NCBI GenBank assembly: GCA_019802505.1
Contig: JAFMOC010000016.1
Location: 542,501-606,500 of the forward strand
DNA length: 64,000 nt
Reading direction: 5' to 3'
Source: Corydoras sp. C115
Lineage: Eukaryota > Chordata > Actinopteri > Siluriformes > Callichthyidae
Position 1 is the first letter of the stretch; every line of letters starts with the position of its first letter. The notes beneath the pieces are model-generated. The model ran no database searches. It saw nothing but the letters and a program-made list of their open reading frames with translations, and was not told the DNA's origin. Positions 1 through 11,126 of this stretch are shown here, in pieces. The position numbers were made by a program, and so were the translations under genes.

Positions 1-105
1 TATTACATAAATACATAAATATACACAAACACACACACGCACAAACAGCTGTACCTGTACCTACATGTACTGTATTTATTTCAAGGGTACAGATGAGTTT
101 GGTAC

Positions 106-3100
106 CTTGACTGTAATACATATTGAAGTCTTGATTCTGCAGACTGAGAAAATGCTGAATGCGATCCAGAGACACTTTTGCTTCCAAGGTGCCATTAAGA
201 ACCCAGGGGAAGGCATTCAGTGGTAGAATCAGCATGCCCACTAAAGCCAGGGTCGTGAAAACCTGCAGGAGATCCAGCCCAGAGTTACAGAATCTAACAG
301 CAAAAGGCAAAGGGTGCAAAGGGTGCTTACTTTGGCAGCAGTCAGATTGTTTCCAAGCAACACGTATGTGAGGAAAGTCAGGATGGAGATGACGACGGGT
401 AGAGCTGCCCAGGTGTAAACACACACTGCATCCAGGTACTTGAGCGCCTTAAGATGATTAAGCTCTTTTTTGCGACTCTGATTGATCTTCTCAGCAACAT
501 GCTGCTCCCAGTTATAGAACTTCAGAACTCGAATTCCAAAAAGGACTTCGGTCATAAGCTTTAAAAAAAAAAAGTGTCAGAAGATCAGACTTAAGATGAT
601 TCATGAATATATCTACCCTCCCTGCACCCCTCTGCTGTGTTGTTTTGTGTTCAAGGCTTGTGCTTTGCTTTTCACACATTCCGTCACACAGACACAGGGG
701 CCATTTAGATAGAAGCAATTTAGAGCAGCCAATTTACCTTCAATCCATGTTTTTTGGACTGTGGGAGGAAACCGGAGAACCCAGAGGAAACCCACGTGGA
801 CACGGTGAGAACATGGAAACTCCACCAGATCTGGATTCGAACCTTTACATTACTTTAGCAGATAACTGAATGCACAAGGAATGGCATCTGATCATCCATC
901 CATTATTTTCCACTGTATCCTCTACTAGGATCGCGGGGAGGGGGGGTGTTCCCCGTGCCCAAGGGAGAATGTTTGGAGCGCTGGTTAGATACTCACAGGA
1001 CAGGGTGTCAATCTATCGCTGGGGACACACTCACTCACACAGACACACTCTATATGGGGCAATTTGGAGAATTCAATTCACCTTGATCCATGTTTTTGGA
1101 CTGTGGGAGAAAACCCACGGGGACACGGGGAGAACATGGAAACTCTACCCAGATTGGGATTCGGGACAAGGATTGGCTCTGAGGGCTGGGCCGGTCGGGC
1201 CGGGGTGCGAAGCGGGGCTGGGACTGGGCTGGGCTGGGACTGGGCGGGGCTGGGAATCCGAAGTGCTGAGGGGTGAACGTGCTAACCACTAAGCCGCCCG
1301 CTATCTGATCAGATAATTTATAAAAATCAATTAGTTATAAGGGGTGGGTTAGTGGTTAGCACGTTCGCCCCTCAGCGCTAGGGATTCCCGGTTCGAATCC
1401 CCATCTGGGTGGAGTTTCCATGTTCTCCCCATGTCCGCGTGGGTTTCCTCCGGGTTCTCCAGTTTCCTCCCACAGACCAAAAACAAAGATCAAGTCAATT
1501 GAGTTTTCCAAATTGCCCCATATAGAGTTTGTCTGTGTGAGTGAGTGTGTACCCAGCGATGGATTGGCGCCCTGTCCTGGGTCTATCTGCCCAGCGCCCG
1601 AGACGTTCTCCCCTGGATGGGCATGGGGAACCCCACCGCGACCCTTATAGAGGATAAAGCGGGAGATAATGAATGAATGAATAATTAGTTATAAGAATGA
1701 TGCAGTGATTTCTACCTTAACTCTGCTGTCCTTGTGGGTGAGCATTTCTTTATTGTTGTACAGAATGCGGGATGCCAAGACCTTATTGAGTGGCACAAGC
1801 AGGAGTGCCACTGCCAGCCCTCCCAGGAAGGCCACGCCCACCTGCAGGTACAGCAGGTAAAGGGCAAGAGCGAACTGGAACGGAAGACTCCACACTTCAT
1901 GAAAGCTGTTGAAAAAGTTTACTACTCTGTCCGTATCGGTGCTCATGAAGTTAACCACCTCACCAGTGTTAAACTGTACTAGAGCCGAACCACTGACCCG
2001 CAGAGCTTTAGCGTAGATGGTGGAAACCACAGCAGCTCGCACCTGTAGTGCCACCTTACAGACTTGAAACACAAAGATGTTGCGCAGAAATGCCGCCAAA
2101 AACGTGCTAAAGAATAGTCCCACAGCGCACCAAACGCCGGTGCTCAGAGGTGCACCCGTAGTCTCCAGAAAGTTCACCAACCAGCCGAGGAGCAGTGGTC
2201 CTGCAAATGCTAACAGACTAGACAAGAGTTTGAGTCCACCTAAAAGACAGTAGTGTAGGCCAAAGGTCTTGTGTAGCACCTTAAAGAGACGAACCTCATG
2301 ATGGTCTAATTCCGACTGAATTTCAGAGTATGAATCTTCTTGCTTGTGTTCCAATCTTCTGGACCCTGTTTTAGCCTGGCACTGCGCCCACCTCTCACGG
2401 AAGCGCTGGTTCACAGCTTTTGTCCGCAACCTGTGGGGCAGCTGTAAAATATCGTCTGGTCTTCGTAGCTCACCTCTTTGTCCTTGCCTCAACTGACAAT
2501 TTAACCACAGGTACAGGAGCCTGGATAACCAGCCGCAGCCTTCCTCTGCCACCAGTGGTCTCCCATCAGGCTCCGATAATATGAGAGGAGTCACAAGGTC
2601 AGAATTTACAGAAACAGAGTCTCCCCGAACTGAGTAACAGGGGAAGGCAACTCCTAATAAATACAGAAGAATCAGTGCAGCCCTGGTAACAGCTAAAATG
2701 AAACGGCTGAGCAGCAGAGCATCTGCCACACTGCAATGACGTCCATCTTGGATGTAGCTAAGGAGAGTGAAAGCCGAGTTGGGTATAGTGATAACAACCA
2801 GCATCACCACAAGGGGGGGTCCTCGAGTCCTTCTGTAAACAGATCGCTGCAGAACAACAACAGCGCCAACGTGGACCATCCATGATATTATAGCACATCC
2901 ATCAGCCAGGATTTCCAGGTAAAGGTCTTCTGACTGGAGTGCAAGTACCAAACCCAAATCCACAATGAAAATTAGAAGCAGTAGAAGTGAGGACAACGTT
3001 CTGAGGATCCAGCCCACAGACACCAACAACACCGTGTGACTCCACCTGCAAGCATCAACACACAGACTTCAGCTCCAGAAACACTACACAGAGGTAACTC

Positions 3101-6100
3101 AGTCAATCTAAATGCTACAGGACTCCGTGCTCTCGCCTTACAACAGGAAGGTCCTCGAGTTCTCCTCATGTCTGTGCAGCATTTGTATGTTCTACTTTAA
3201 ATCCAAAAACATGTTGGTAATCTGAAGATACTAAAATGTTGTAAATGTGTTTATAAAACTTTGACTGTGATGGAAGTAATATGAAGTATGTAGTGCTTTC
3301 GAGGTTGTGTGGATACTAAATATTCACATAGCAAAGAGACCTGCAGCTCCACCAGTCACGCAGTAAGTACAGAATCTTATTAAGTGCCTACTGTGTAGAA
3401 GGCCACTGAAGTCCTTGTTGTTCTAAAGTCATCGTTATGCTCATTCATTCATTCATCATCTCCCGCTTTATCCTCTATTAGGGTTGCGGTGGGGTTCCCC
3501 ATGCCCATCCAGGGGAGAACGTCTCGGGCGCTGGGCAGATAGACCCAGGACAGGGCGCCAATCCATCACTGGGTACACACTCACTCACACAGACACACTC
3601 TATATGGGGCAATTTTGAGAATTCAATTGACTTGATCCATGTTTTTTGGACTGTGGGAGGAAACCGGAGAACCTGGAGGAAACCCACGCAGACACGGGGA
3701 GAACAAGGAAACTCCACCCAAATGGGGATTCGAACCAGGAATCCCTAGCGCTGAGAGGCGAACGTGCTAACCACTAAGCCACCGTGCCGCCCCGTTATGC
3801 TCATTCATTCATTCATTATCTCCCGCTTTATCCTCTATTAGGGTCGCGGTGGGGTTCCCCATGCCCATCCAGGGGAGAACGTTTCGGGCGCTGGGCAGAT
3901 ACACCCAGGACAGGGCGCCAATCCATCACTGGGTACACACTCACTCACACAGACACACTCTATATGGGGCAATTTTGAGAATTCAATTGACTTGATCCAT
4001 GTTTTTGGACTGTGGGAGGAAACCTGGAGGAAACCCATGCAGACACGGGGAGAACAAGGAAACTCCACCCAGATGGGGATTCGAATCAGGAATCCCTAGC
4101 ACTGAGAGGAGAACATGCTAAACCACTAAGCCACCGTGCCGCCCGTTACGCTTATATTTAACACAATTTAATTTCAATTGGAAAAATCAGATTAAATTTC
4201 CTTTATCAGGTTCTGTTGTGAATAAATATGTGTAGAGCCCAAACCAGTTTCTTCTGTGCGCATGTTTTTCCTGAATTCTCTGAATTACAAGTTTGTTTTA
4301 TAATAACGATGCTCATATTGTAGCTCTTCTCAATGAATCAATGTCAGGTAGCTACACCAGAGTAAGGCAGAGCTATGGAGGTCGTATCAAAAGAGGTTTA
4401 ATCCTCTCTCTAGGGGCTGGGGGTGTCCTCCCATACCCATCCAGAGAACAATGTTTCAGATGGGAGTAGTTGAGACCAGCCAAATCACCTTGAATCCATG
4501 TTTTTGGACTCTGAGAGGAAATCTGAGAACCCAGAGGACTCAGATCCACCCAGATCGGGATTCGAACCTGGACCCCAGCGCTGAGAGGCAGGCCCCTGTA
4601 GAGCAGGGGTGCTCAATACGTCGATCGGGGTGTCAGGTCGATCGCGATGGAGGTTTGAGAAAAGAAAGCGTTTATAACATATCAGCGCTTTTTTTTTACA
4701 GCGCAGTATCAGAAGCGCTTATACACACACGCGCACACATTCACACACAATGTGATTCATTCTGAATCGCGATCTCTACACCTGGCCACGCCCCCGTGCC
4801 TAAATCCAAAGCACAGCCTCGAGAATCATCTACATCAGAGAGTTTCTGTTTGTGTTTTTTATTTACTTTATTTGACTGACAAGACGAGTGAAGCTCAAAA
4901 AGAACTAAAATGTTCCACTTTCATTCAGAGGGGTGGGGTGAATATGTTTTTACAATGTCAAACTCAAAATGCATTTGCTTTTATTAATGTTCATGTTCTG
5001 TTTGGGGGCAGCACAGTGGCTTAGTGGTTAGCATGTTCTCCTCTCAGCGCTAGGGATTCCCGGTTCGAATCTCAATCTGGGTGGAGTTTCCATGTTCTCC
5101 CCGTGTCCGCAAGGGTTTCCTCAAGGTTCTCCGGTTTCTTCCCACAGTCCAAAAACATCAATGAAGGTCAATTGAATTCTCCAAATTGCCCCATATAGAG
5201 TGTGTCTGTGTGTGTGAGTGTGTGCCCAGCGATAGATTGCCCCCCTGTCCTGAGTGTATCTGTCCAGCGCCCAAAACGTTCTTCCCTGGATGGACATGGC
5301 GAACCCCCCCGTGACCCTAATAGAGGATAAAGCGGAAGATGGATGGATGTTCTGTTTGGGGAAATGCAGGTTACAGTGATTGTTGTACATTTGTTTGTAT
5401 ACTGTGTGTTTAACTAAAATCAGGTTTTCATGCTATTTGCTGGAATGTGTTTAATAAAAGAGAAATTCTAACAGATTCAACATGCTAACATGATGTGTGT
5501 AAACAGGTTTCAATATAAAAGCCTAAAAAATAGATTGACCCCCGGTAGTGTGCCCCCCGGCACACTGTTCTAACGAAAGTAGAACCCCGCCCTCCTCTGA
5601 TCCACTGCAAGTGATGATTGAATAAATAGAACCCATCCATCCATCCATTATCATCCGCTTTATCCTATATTAGGGTAGGGAAACCGGAGAACCCGGAGGA
5701 AACCCACGTGGACACGGGGAGAACATGGAAACTTCACCCAGATGGGGATTCGAACCGGGAATCCCTAGCACTGAGAGGAGAACGTGCTAAACCACTAAGC
5801 CACCGTGCCGCCTGATTGTTTGATTAGTATCTAATAATTGCATTCATCCATCCATCCATCCATTCACCGGAGAACCCAGAGGAAACCCACGTGGACATGG
5901 GGAGAACATGGAAACTTCACCCAGATGGGGATTCGAAGCGGGAATCCCTAGTGCTGAGAGGAGAACGTGCTAAACCACTAAGCCACCGTGCCGCCTGATT
6001 GTTTGATTAGTATCTAATAATTGCATTCATCCATCCATCCATCCATTCACCGGAGAACCCAGAGGAAACCCACGTGGACATGGGGAGAACATGGAAACTT

Positions 6101-7315
6101 CACCCAGATGGGGATTCGAACCGGGAATCCCTAGCACTGAGAGGAGAACGTGCTAACCACTAAGCCACCGTGCTGCCTGATTGTTTGATTAGTATCTAAT
6201 AATTGCATTCATCCATCCATTCACCGGAGAACCCAGAGGAAACCCACGTGGACATGGGGAGAACATGGAAACTTCACCCAGATGGGGATTCGAAGCGGGA
6301 ATCCCTACTGCTGAGAGGAGAACGTGCTAACCACTAAGCCACTGTGTCGCCTGATTGTTTGATTAGTATTAGGAATAATTGCATCCATCCATCCATCCAT
6401 CATCTTCCGCTTTATCCTATATTAGGGTAGGGAAACCGGAGAACCCAGAGGAAACCCACGTGGACATGGGGAGAACATGGAAACTTCACCCAGATGGGGA
6501 TTCGAACCAGGAATCCCTAGTGCTGAGAGGAGAACATGCTAACCACTAAGCCACCGTGCCGTCTGATTAATATCTAATAATTGCATTCATCCATCCATCC
6601 ATCATCTTCCGCTTTATCCTATATTAGGGTAGGGAAACCGGAGAACCCAGAGGAAACCCACGTGGACATGGGGAGAACATGGAAACTCCACCCAGATGGG
6701 GATTCGAACCGGGAATCCCTAGTGCTGAGAGGAGAACGTGCTAAACACTAAGCCACCGTGCTGCCTGATTGTTTGATTAGTATCTAATAATTGCATTCAT
6801 CCATCCATCCATCCATCATCTTCCGCTTTATCCTCTATTAGGGTTGGGGGGTTCCCCATGCCCATCCAGGGGAGAACGTTTCGGGCGCTGGGCAGATAGA
6901 CCCAGGACAGGGGGGCAATCTATCACTGGGCACACACTCACACTCTATATGGGACAATGGAAAAGTAGAACTCAGGTCAGAAAGTGTGGGCACCCCTGCT
7001 GTAGAGTGTGTATGTGTGCCCAGTGGTACACTGGCGCCCTCTGCTGGGTGTATCTGAAACGTTCTTCGCTGGATGGATTCGAACCCAGGCCGTTCTGTGT
7101 GTGAGGTTGCAGGGTATCAGAGGGGCGGGTGGTTCTTACGTGGGAACACTGAGGTAACAGGAGGCCAGGACCGCCGCTGCGCCGTGAACAGCGGCTCCAC
7201 ACACGAGCTGATTAAAACACGAGCCGACGCTGCCGTCGCGCCACACGCTGAACGCCTCCGCCGCGCAGAGCTCCGACAGCAGGCCCACAGACAGGTTCCG
7301 CCCTGCAGGACTCAT
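106..7315 (-). CDS. abcc10: ABC transporter subfamily C member 10 (MRP7), N-terminal part, partial
   Basis: Coding exons are 7140-7315, 1716-3045, 331-558 and 106-262; the rest lies beyond the left edge. Splice phases agree (2, 0, 0, then 1). Exon 1 starts at the ATG at 7313-7315 and encodes the family's N-terminal region, including CFNQLV and ASCYLS. Exon 2 covers the remaining N-terminal membrane segments, the linker WLSRLLYLWLNCQLRQGQ and the first half of transmembrane domain 1, with motifs FNTGEVVNFMSTDTDRVVNF and NKVLASRI. Exon 3 carries MTEVLFGIRVLKFYNWEQ and YLDAVCVYTWAALPVVIS. Exon 4 reads PLNAFPWVLNG...LEAKVSLDRIQ, just before nucleotide-binding domain 1, which is outside the window. 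The family exports amphipathic anions and drugs across membranes using ATP. Intron 1 is 4.1 kb and repeat-filled. The donor of exon 4 (GTACC) is the least certain boundary. The first ATG in the family-like region was taken as the start, although the frame stays open upstream to 7426. Confidence 0.93.
892..1303 (-). mobile_element. tRNA-derived SINE, reverse orientation, diverged
   Basis: It starts with the (CATC)n tail complement and ends with the head complement CTAACCACTAAGCCGCCC. The body has an extra G-rich expansion near 1195-1255. Confidence 0.75.
1342..1682 (+). mobile_element. tRNA-derived SINE (GGTGGCTTAGTGG family), with target-site duplication
   Basis: The head reads like a tRNA, with an A-box-like GGTTAGTGGTTAGCACG and a B-box GGTTCGAATCC; the body contains the conserved TTTCCATGTTCTCCCC and CCTCCCACAG blocks; the tail is (GAAT)n. 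A perfect 13-bp duplication AATTAGTTATAAG flanks it (1329-1341 and 1683-1695), so this is a retrotransposition event. Confidence 0.85.
1716..3045 (-). CDS. abcc10: abcc10 exon 2 (large exon: N-terminal membrane segments and first half of TMD1)
   Basis: The 1330-nt exon opens after a TGCTTGCAG acceptor and closes AAG|GTAGAA. Its first base completes the ACG codon split by the exon-1 donor at 7138-7139, which proves the pairing across a 4.1 kb intron. It is uninterrupted for about 443 codons. Several hydrophobic segments are visible at its start (LLVSVGWILR through IFIVDLGLVLAL) and around GLHYCLLGGLKLLSSLLAFA. Confidence 0.93.
3442..3792 (-). mobile_element. tRNA-derived SINE, copy 1 of an adjacent pair
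   Basis: Full-length reverse-oriented copy from (ATTC)n tail to GTGCCGCCC head. It is flanked by CGTTATGCT at 3433-3441 and 3793-3801. Confidence 0.85.
3802..4143 (-). mobile_element. tRNA-derived SINE, copy 2 of an adjacent pair
   Basis: Same family and orientation as the copy just to its left. Its flanks are CGTTATGCT (3793-3801) and CGTTACGCT (4144-4152). The two SINEs therefore share one target-site word, as if the second used the duplicated site of the first, or as if the unit was duplicated in tandem. Confidence 0.85.
5008..5346 (+). mobile_element. tRNA-derived SINE with 15-bp target-site duplication
   Basis: Plus-oriented copy with head GGCAGCACAGTGGCTTAG, B-box GGTTCGAATC and (GGAT)n tail. 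ATGTTCTGTTTGGGG is perfectly duplicated at 4993-5007 and 5347-5361. Confidence 0.88.
5557..5640. repeat. ~80-bp duplicated segment (copy A)
   Basis: The segment from GCACACTGTTCTAACG to AATAAATAGAA recurs almost identically at 9237-9311. In both places it is followed at once by (CATC)n and SINE-related sequence, so it marks a duplicated block between the abcc10 intron and the intergenic region. Confidence 0.8.
5636..6815 (-). repeat. Tandem array of ~180-210 bp units built from half a SINE
   Basis: Six head-to-tail units each consist of the SINE head half (from CCGGAGAACCC to CCACTAAGCCACCGTG, read in reverse orientation) joined to a unique spacer TTTGATTAGTATCTAATAAT and a (CATC)n stretch. 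Units begin near 5640, 5850, 6030, 6215, 6390 and 6590. The shared non-SINE spacer shows they arose by tandem duplication, not by separate insertions. Confidence 0.85.
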
Positions 7316-7604
7316 CTCACCCAGAACCAGAACCTGAACCTGAACCAGAACCAACCACAGGAACTGAATCCATTTAAACAGACACCTGAGTGCGCTGTCA
7401 ACAGCGGCATAAGGAAGCACGTTCAACCGTCAGAATAAAAGTCTCTCACTCACAAACCTGTTCTACATTTACATTTGGTCATTTATTGGACGCTTTTATC
7501 CAAAGCGACTTACAAGATAATGTTACGTTTCATAAAAAAAAACGGTCAGAAGTCGGCGGTTTCATTCCAAAATAATTTAATGCATTTTACTGAATAGACA
7601 GTGT

Positions 7605-7950
7605 CATTCATTCATTTTCTTCCGCTTTATCCTCTATTAGGGTCGCGGTGGGGTTCCCCATGCCCATCCAGGGGAGAACGTCTAGTGCGCTGGGCAGATA
7701 CACCCAGAACAGGGCGCCAATCCATCACTGGGCACACACTCACTCACACAAACACACTCTATATGGGGCAATTTTGAGAATTCAATCGACTTGATCCATG
7801 TTTTTGGACCGTGGGAGGAAACCGGAGAACCCGGAGGAAACCCACGCGGACACGGGGAGAACATGGAAACTCCACCCAGATGGGGATTCGAACCGGGAGT
7901 CCCTAGTGCTGAGAGGCGAACGTGCTAACCACTAAGCCACCGTGCCGCCC
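7605..7950 (-). mobile_element. tRNA-derived SINE (cluster member 1)
   Basis: Full-length reverse copy flanked by a perfect 14-bp duplication TGAATAGACAGTGT (7591-7604, 7951-7964). Confidence 0.88.
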
Positions 7951-7973
7951 TGAATAGACAGTGTAAAATATCA

Positions 7974-8321
7974 TTCATTCATTCATTATCTCCCGCTTTA
8001 TCCTCTATTAGGGTCGCGGTGGGGTTCCCCATGCCCATCCAGGGGAGAACGTCTCAGGCGCTGGGCAGATACACCCAGGACAGGGCGCCAATCCATCGCT
8101 GGGCACACACTCACTCACACAGACACACTCTATATGGGGCAATTTAGAGAACTCAATTAACTTGATCCATGTTTTTGGACTGTGGGAGGAAAGCGGAGAA
8201 CCCGGAGGAAACCCACGCGGACACGGGGAGAACATGGAAACTTCACCCAGATAGGGATTCGAACCGGGAATCCCTAGTGCTGAGAGGCGAACGTGCTAAC
8301 CACTAAGCCACCGTGCCGCCC
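7974..8321 (-). mobile_element. tRNA-derived SINE (cluster member 2)
   Basis: Full-length reverse copy flanked by CAGTGTAAAATATC (7959-7972 and 8322-8335). Its left target word overlaps the right target duplication of the previous SINE. Confidence 0.88.
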
Positions 8322-8352
8322 CAGTGTAAAATATCAAACAATGAAAATATGG

Positions 8353-8691
8353 GGGCGGCACGGTGGCTTAGTGGTTAGCACGTTCGCCTCTCAGCACGTT
8401 CGAATTCCCATCTGGGTGGAGTTTCCATGTTCTCCCCGTGTCTGCGTGGGTTTCCTCCGGGTTCTCCGCTTTCCTCCCACAGTCCAAAAACATGGATCAA
8501 GTTAATTGAGTTCTCCAAATTGCCCCATATAGAGTGTGTTTGAGTGTGTGAGTGAGTGTGTACCCAGCAATGGATTGGCGCCCTGTCCTGGGTGTATCTG
8601 CCCAGCGCCCGAGACGTTCTCCCCTGGATGGGCATGGGGAACCCCACCGCGACCCTAATAGAGGATAAAAGCGGGAGATAATGAATGAATG
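8353..8691 (+). mobile_element. tRNA-derived SINE (cluster member 3, opposite orientation)
   Basis: Plus copy flanked by AATGAAAATATGG (8340-8352 and 8692-8704). A dozen bases are missing around the B-box start compared with its neighbours. Confidence 0.87.
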
Positions 8692-9074
8692 AATGAAAAT
8701 ATGGACGACAGCAACCCGTTGCTATCCCCCGAGAGCTCTGCCCGAAGTCCTCTCGTTCGTCCATTTAAGTCCTCAGGAGGGCGTGACCTGCTTCTTCTGT
8801 GTGTACGCCCCCTCCAGCTCATGTTTACATTGACCAAAACATCTCTGTCTTCAAACCCATCTGGTCCTGCTTTCTGCCCCCCTCAGGGGTATGAATTTAT
8901 GACAGGGTCTTGCTGACTGTCCCATTATTCAAAACTCTCTGCTGACCCTGCAACCGGACATTCAGACTCTTTCCCATAATCATTCATCAAATAGTCATTT
9001 TCTCTGTTCCTGAACTATTCAACTCATCATGAGTTTTACTTTACATTATTACTTTTACTAAATTACTTAAAATT

Positions 9075-9236
9075 ATTATAAAAACCTAACAGTGAGAACA
9101 GGGTTAATCACAACATCCTTGGAGCAATGAGGGTTAAGGGTCTTGCTCAAGGACCCACATTGGTAACTTCAGTGGACCTGGGATTTGAACCGCCAACCTT
9201 CAGATTGGTAGCCTAACACCCTAACCACTAAGCTAC
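9075..9236 (-). mobile_element. Second SINE type (V-like tail), reverse
   Basis: It contains the complement of a tRNA-like head (GGATTTGAACC, CCCTAACCACTAAGC) and the body GGGTCTTGCTCAAGGACCC. The same body occurs at 25496-25692 and 35331-35545. Confidence 0.7.
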
Positions 9237-9311
9237 TGCACACTGTTCTAACGAAAGTAGAACCCCGCCCTCCTCTGATGCACTGCAAGTGATGATTGAA
9301 TAAATAGAATC
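9237..9311. repeat. ~80-bp duplicated segment (copy B)
   Basis: Near-identical to 5557-5640, differing by about two bases; see that entry. Confidence 0.8.
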
Positions 9312-9654
9312 CATCCATTCATCCATCCATCTTCCGCCTTATCCTATATTAGGGTCGGGGGGTTCCCCATGCCCATCCAGGGGAGAACGTTTCGGGCGCT
9401 GGGCAGATACACCCAGGACAGGGGGGCAATCTATCACTGGGCACACACTCACTCACACAGACACGCACACTCTATATGGGACAATTTGGAGAACTCAATT
9501 GACTCGATCCATGTTTTTGGACTGTGGGAGGAAACCGGAGGAACCCCACGAGGACACGGGGAAAACATGGAAACTCCACACAGATGGGGATTCAAACAGG
9601 GAATCGAGTAGTGCTGAGAGACAAACGTGCTAACCACTAAGCCACCGTGCTGCC
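9301..9654 (-). mobile_element. tRNA-derived SINE, variant
   Basis: Reverse copy with AGACACGCACACTCT and a shortened GGAGGAACCCCAC block. It follows the duplicated ~80-bp segment. Confidence 0.8.
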
Positions 9655-11095
9655 CAAATATATATATATGTCGATTTCTTTTCTACTTAAGTTCTTCACT
9701 CAATCATTTAATAAACTCCAGTGCAGCAGTGAGGAGCCCTCTCATAGCGCTGCAGTGAGGCCGGAGGTGTTTTCAGTATACAGTGTGCTACATTTCCAGT
9801 GCAACACTATGGTTATTAATCAAGATCAAGATCACAGAGCAGAACCTACAGCTTCTGATCCTCAAACAGTCGAATGTCTGGTATCATCAAAAAGACAAAG
9901 CCTGTGAGATTGACTTAGATAAACCAAGAGGCACACACAAAATGCTGCTTCTGGATGAACTTGAACTAGAAAACAGAGTGACCAACCCAGGCCCCGCGTT
10001 CAGCTCCTCCAGAACCAGTTCACCCACCACAGAATTTAAAGGCTGCAGCTTAGGAAACCAGCAACTGTTTAAAAGAAAGCTTCCTGCCAGCTGCCCATTA
10101 CCAGCATTCTCACCCATGAAGATCAAACAACAGATACAGGACCCATTATCTTTAATAATGGGACTCCTGTCATATCATCCTCCTCTCACTTCAAAACTAG
10201 GGCTTAGGGTCGCAGGGAGGGGGCTCCCCATGCCCATCCAAGGAGAACATCTATGGATTCACCTTAAATCCATATTCTTAGCCTATGGGAGGAAACCAGA
10301 GAACCTGGAGAAAACCCGCCCAGACACGGGCAGGTGGGGGAGAGGGGGGCATGAAAGTAGAACGTCATCATGAGAGTTCATCAGGTTGAGCTGGGTTGAG
10401 GTTATACTCTGATCTACAGTTCAGGATCATGTTGTTCTACACAGGAGTGAGAATTGGTGAGAAATATCAGTCAAAGTAAAAGATGTGGAAGTAGTCTGTG
10501 AGGTCACAGAGGAACCTTTTAGTCAAATAAAGAGAACGTGGTGGTTAATCGGTGCACGATCACTTACACTGAAGGAAAAACGCTGACCTGTACAAATGCA
10601 GTTCAATTTAATTAGACAATCTCTTTAAATAAGGGGTTAAACATTCTACTCCATAAAGGGGATGGCTATCAGGTTTCCAAAACAAAACTATACACCGTTA
10701 TAGTTCTTCCTCATTTACAATGTACACCACCCTGGAGCAGCCGATGCATCCGTTTGACAGATATCTTAGAATTTGAGGTTTATAAGATACATATAAACAT
10801 ACATATGTACAGACAAACTTTTCTCCTTAAAGCGGGTTTTAAAAAGCTGAACATGTTGGAAATGCTTCATGAGAATTAAAATGATCATCTGGATATTTCA
10901 TTCTTCTCCAGTGAGTGACGTCAGACCAACGCCATCAGCACGCTGTTCACATCTCTGTTTAAGCAGACAAACAGACTTTAGGATCCTGTTATGAACCTGG
11001 GGTACGGAGCCGGTCCGAGTTGTTTCAGAGCATATATGTACACATGTTGTAGAAAGTAAAGGTTTACACAATAAAAGTCACAACAGTCGGAAGCT

Positions 11096-11126
<31 letters not shown>

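Larger units (their letters stand above)
563..1715. repeat. abcc10 intron 2, SINE-filled
   Basis: The intron holds a degenerate minus-oriented SINE fragment (about 714-845), a minus-oriented SINE (about 892-1303) and a plus-oriented SINE (1342-1682). I see no other coding or RNA signal. The (GGGCTGGGACT)-like G-rich stretch at 1195-1255 lies inside the second copy. Confidence 0.7.
3046..7139. repeat. abcc10 intron 1: SINE copies and a SINE-derived tandem array
   Basis: The intron contains two adjacent full SINEs (3442-3792, 3802-4143), a degenerate fragment (about 4410-4600), a plus SINE (5008-5346), the tandem array at 5636-6815 and a truncated copy to about 6962. No other gene signal was found. 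Between 4145 and 5000 there is mostly unique sequence. Confidence 0.8.

Noticed and set aside
2972..3169. Minus-strand ATG frame (MRRTRGPSC) just upstream of abcc10 exon 2 as its first exon
   Set aside because: Its possible donor gives phase 1, whereas exon 2 needs phase 2. The exon at 7140-7315 fits both phase and family sequence.
5636..6815. Regularly spaced repeats that might look like a CRISPR array
   Set aside because: Units are about 180-210 bp, the spacers are also identical, the repeat is a SINE fragment, and the DNA is vertebrate.
8353..8440. tRNA-like head with B-box as a functional tRNA gene
   Set aside because: The same head occurs in every copy of an interspersed SINE with target-site duplications, and the acceptor stem does not close.
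9783..10373. 196-codon plus-strand open frame between abcc10 and sp2
   Set aside because: No recognised domain; its last part runs through a degenerate SINE, and no splice or promoter support is visible.
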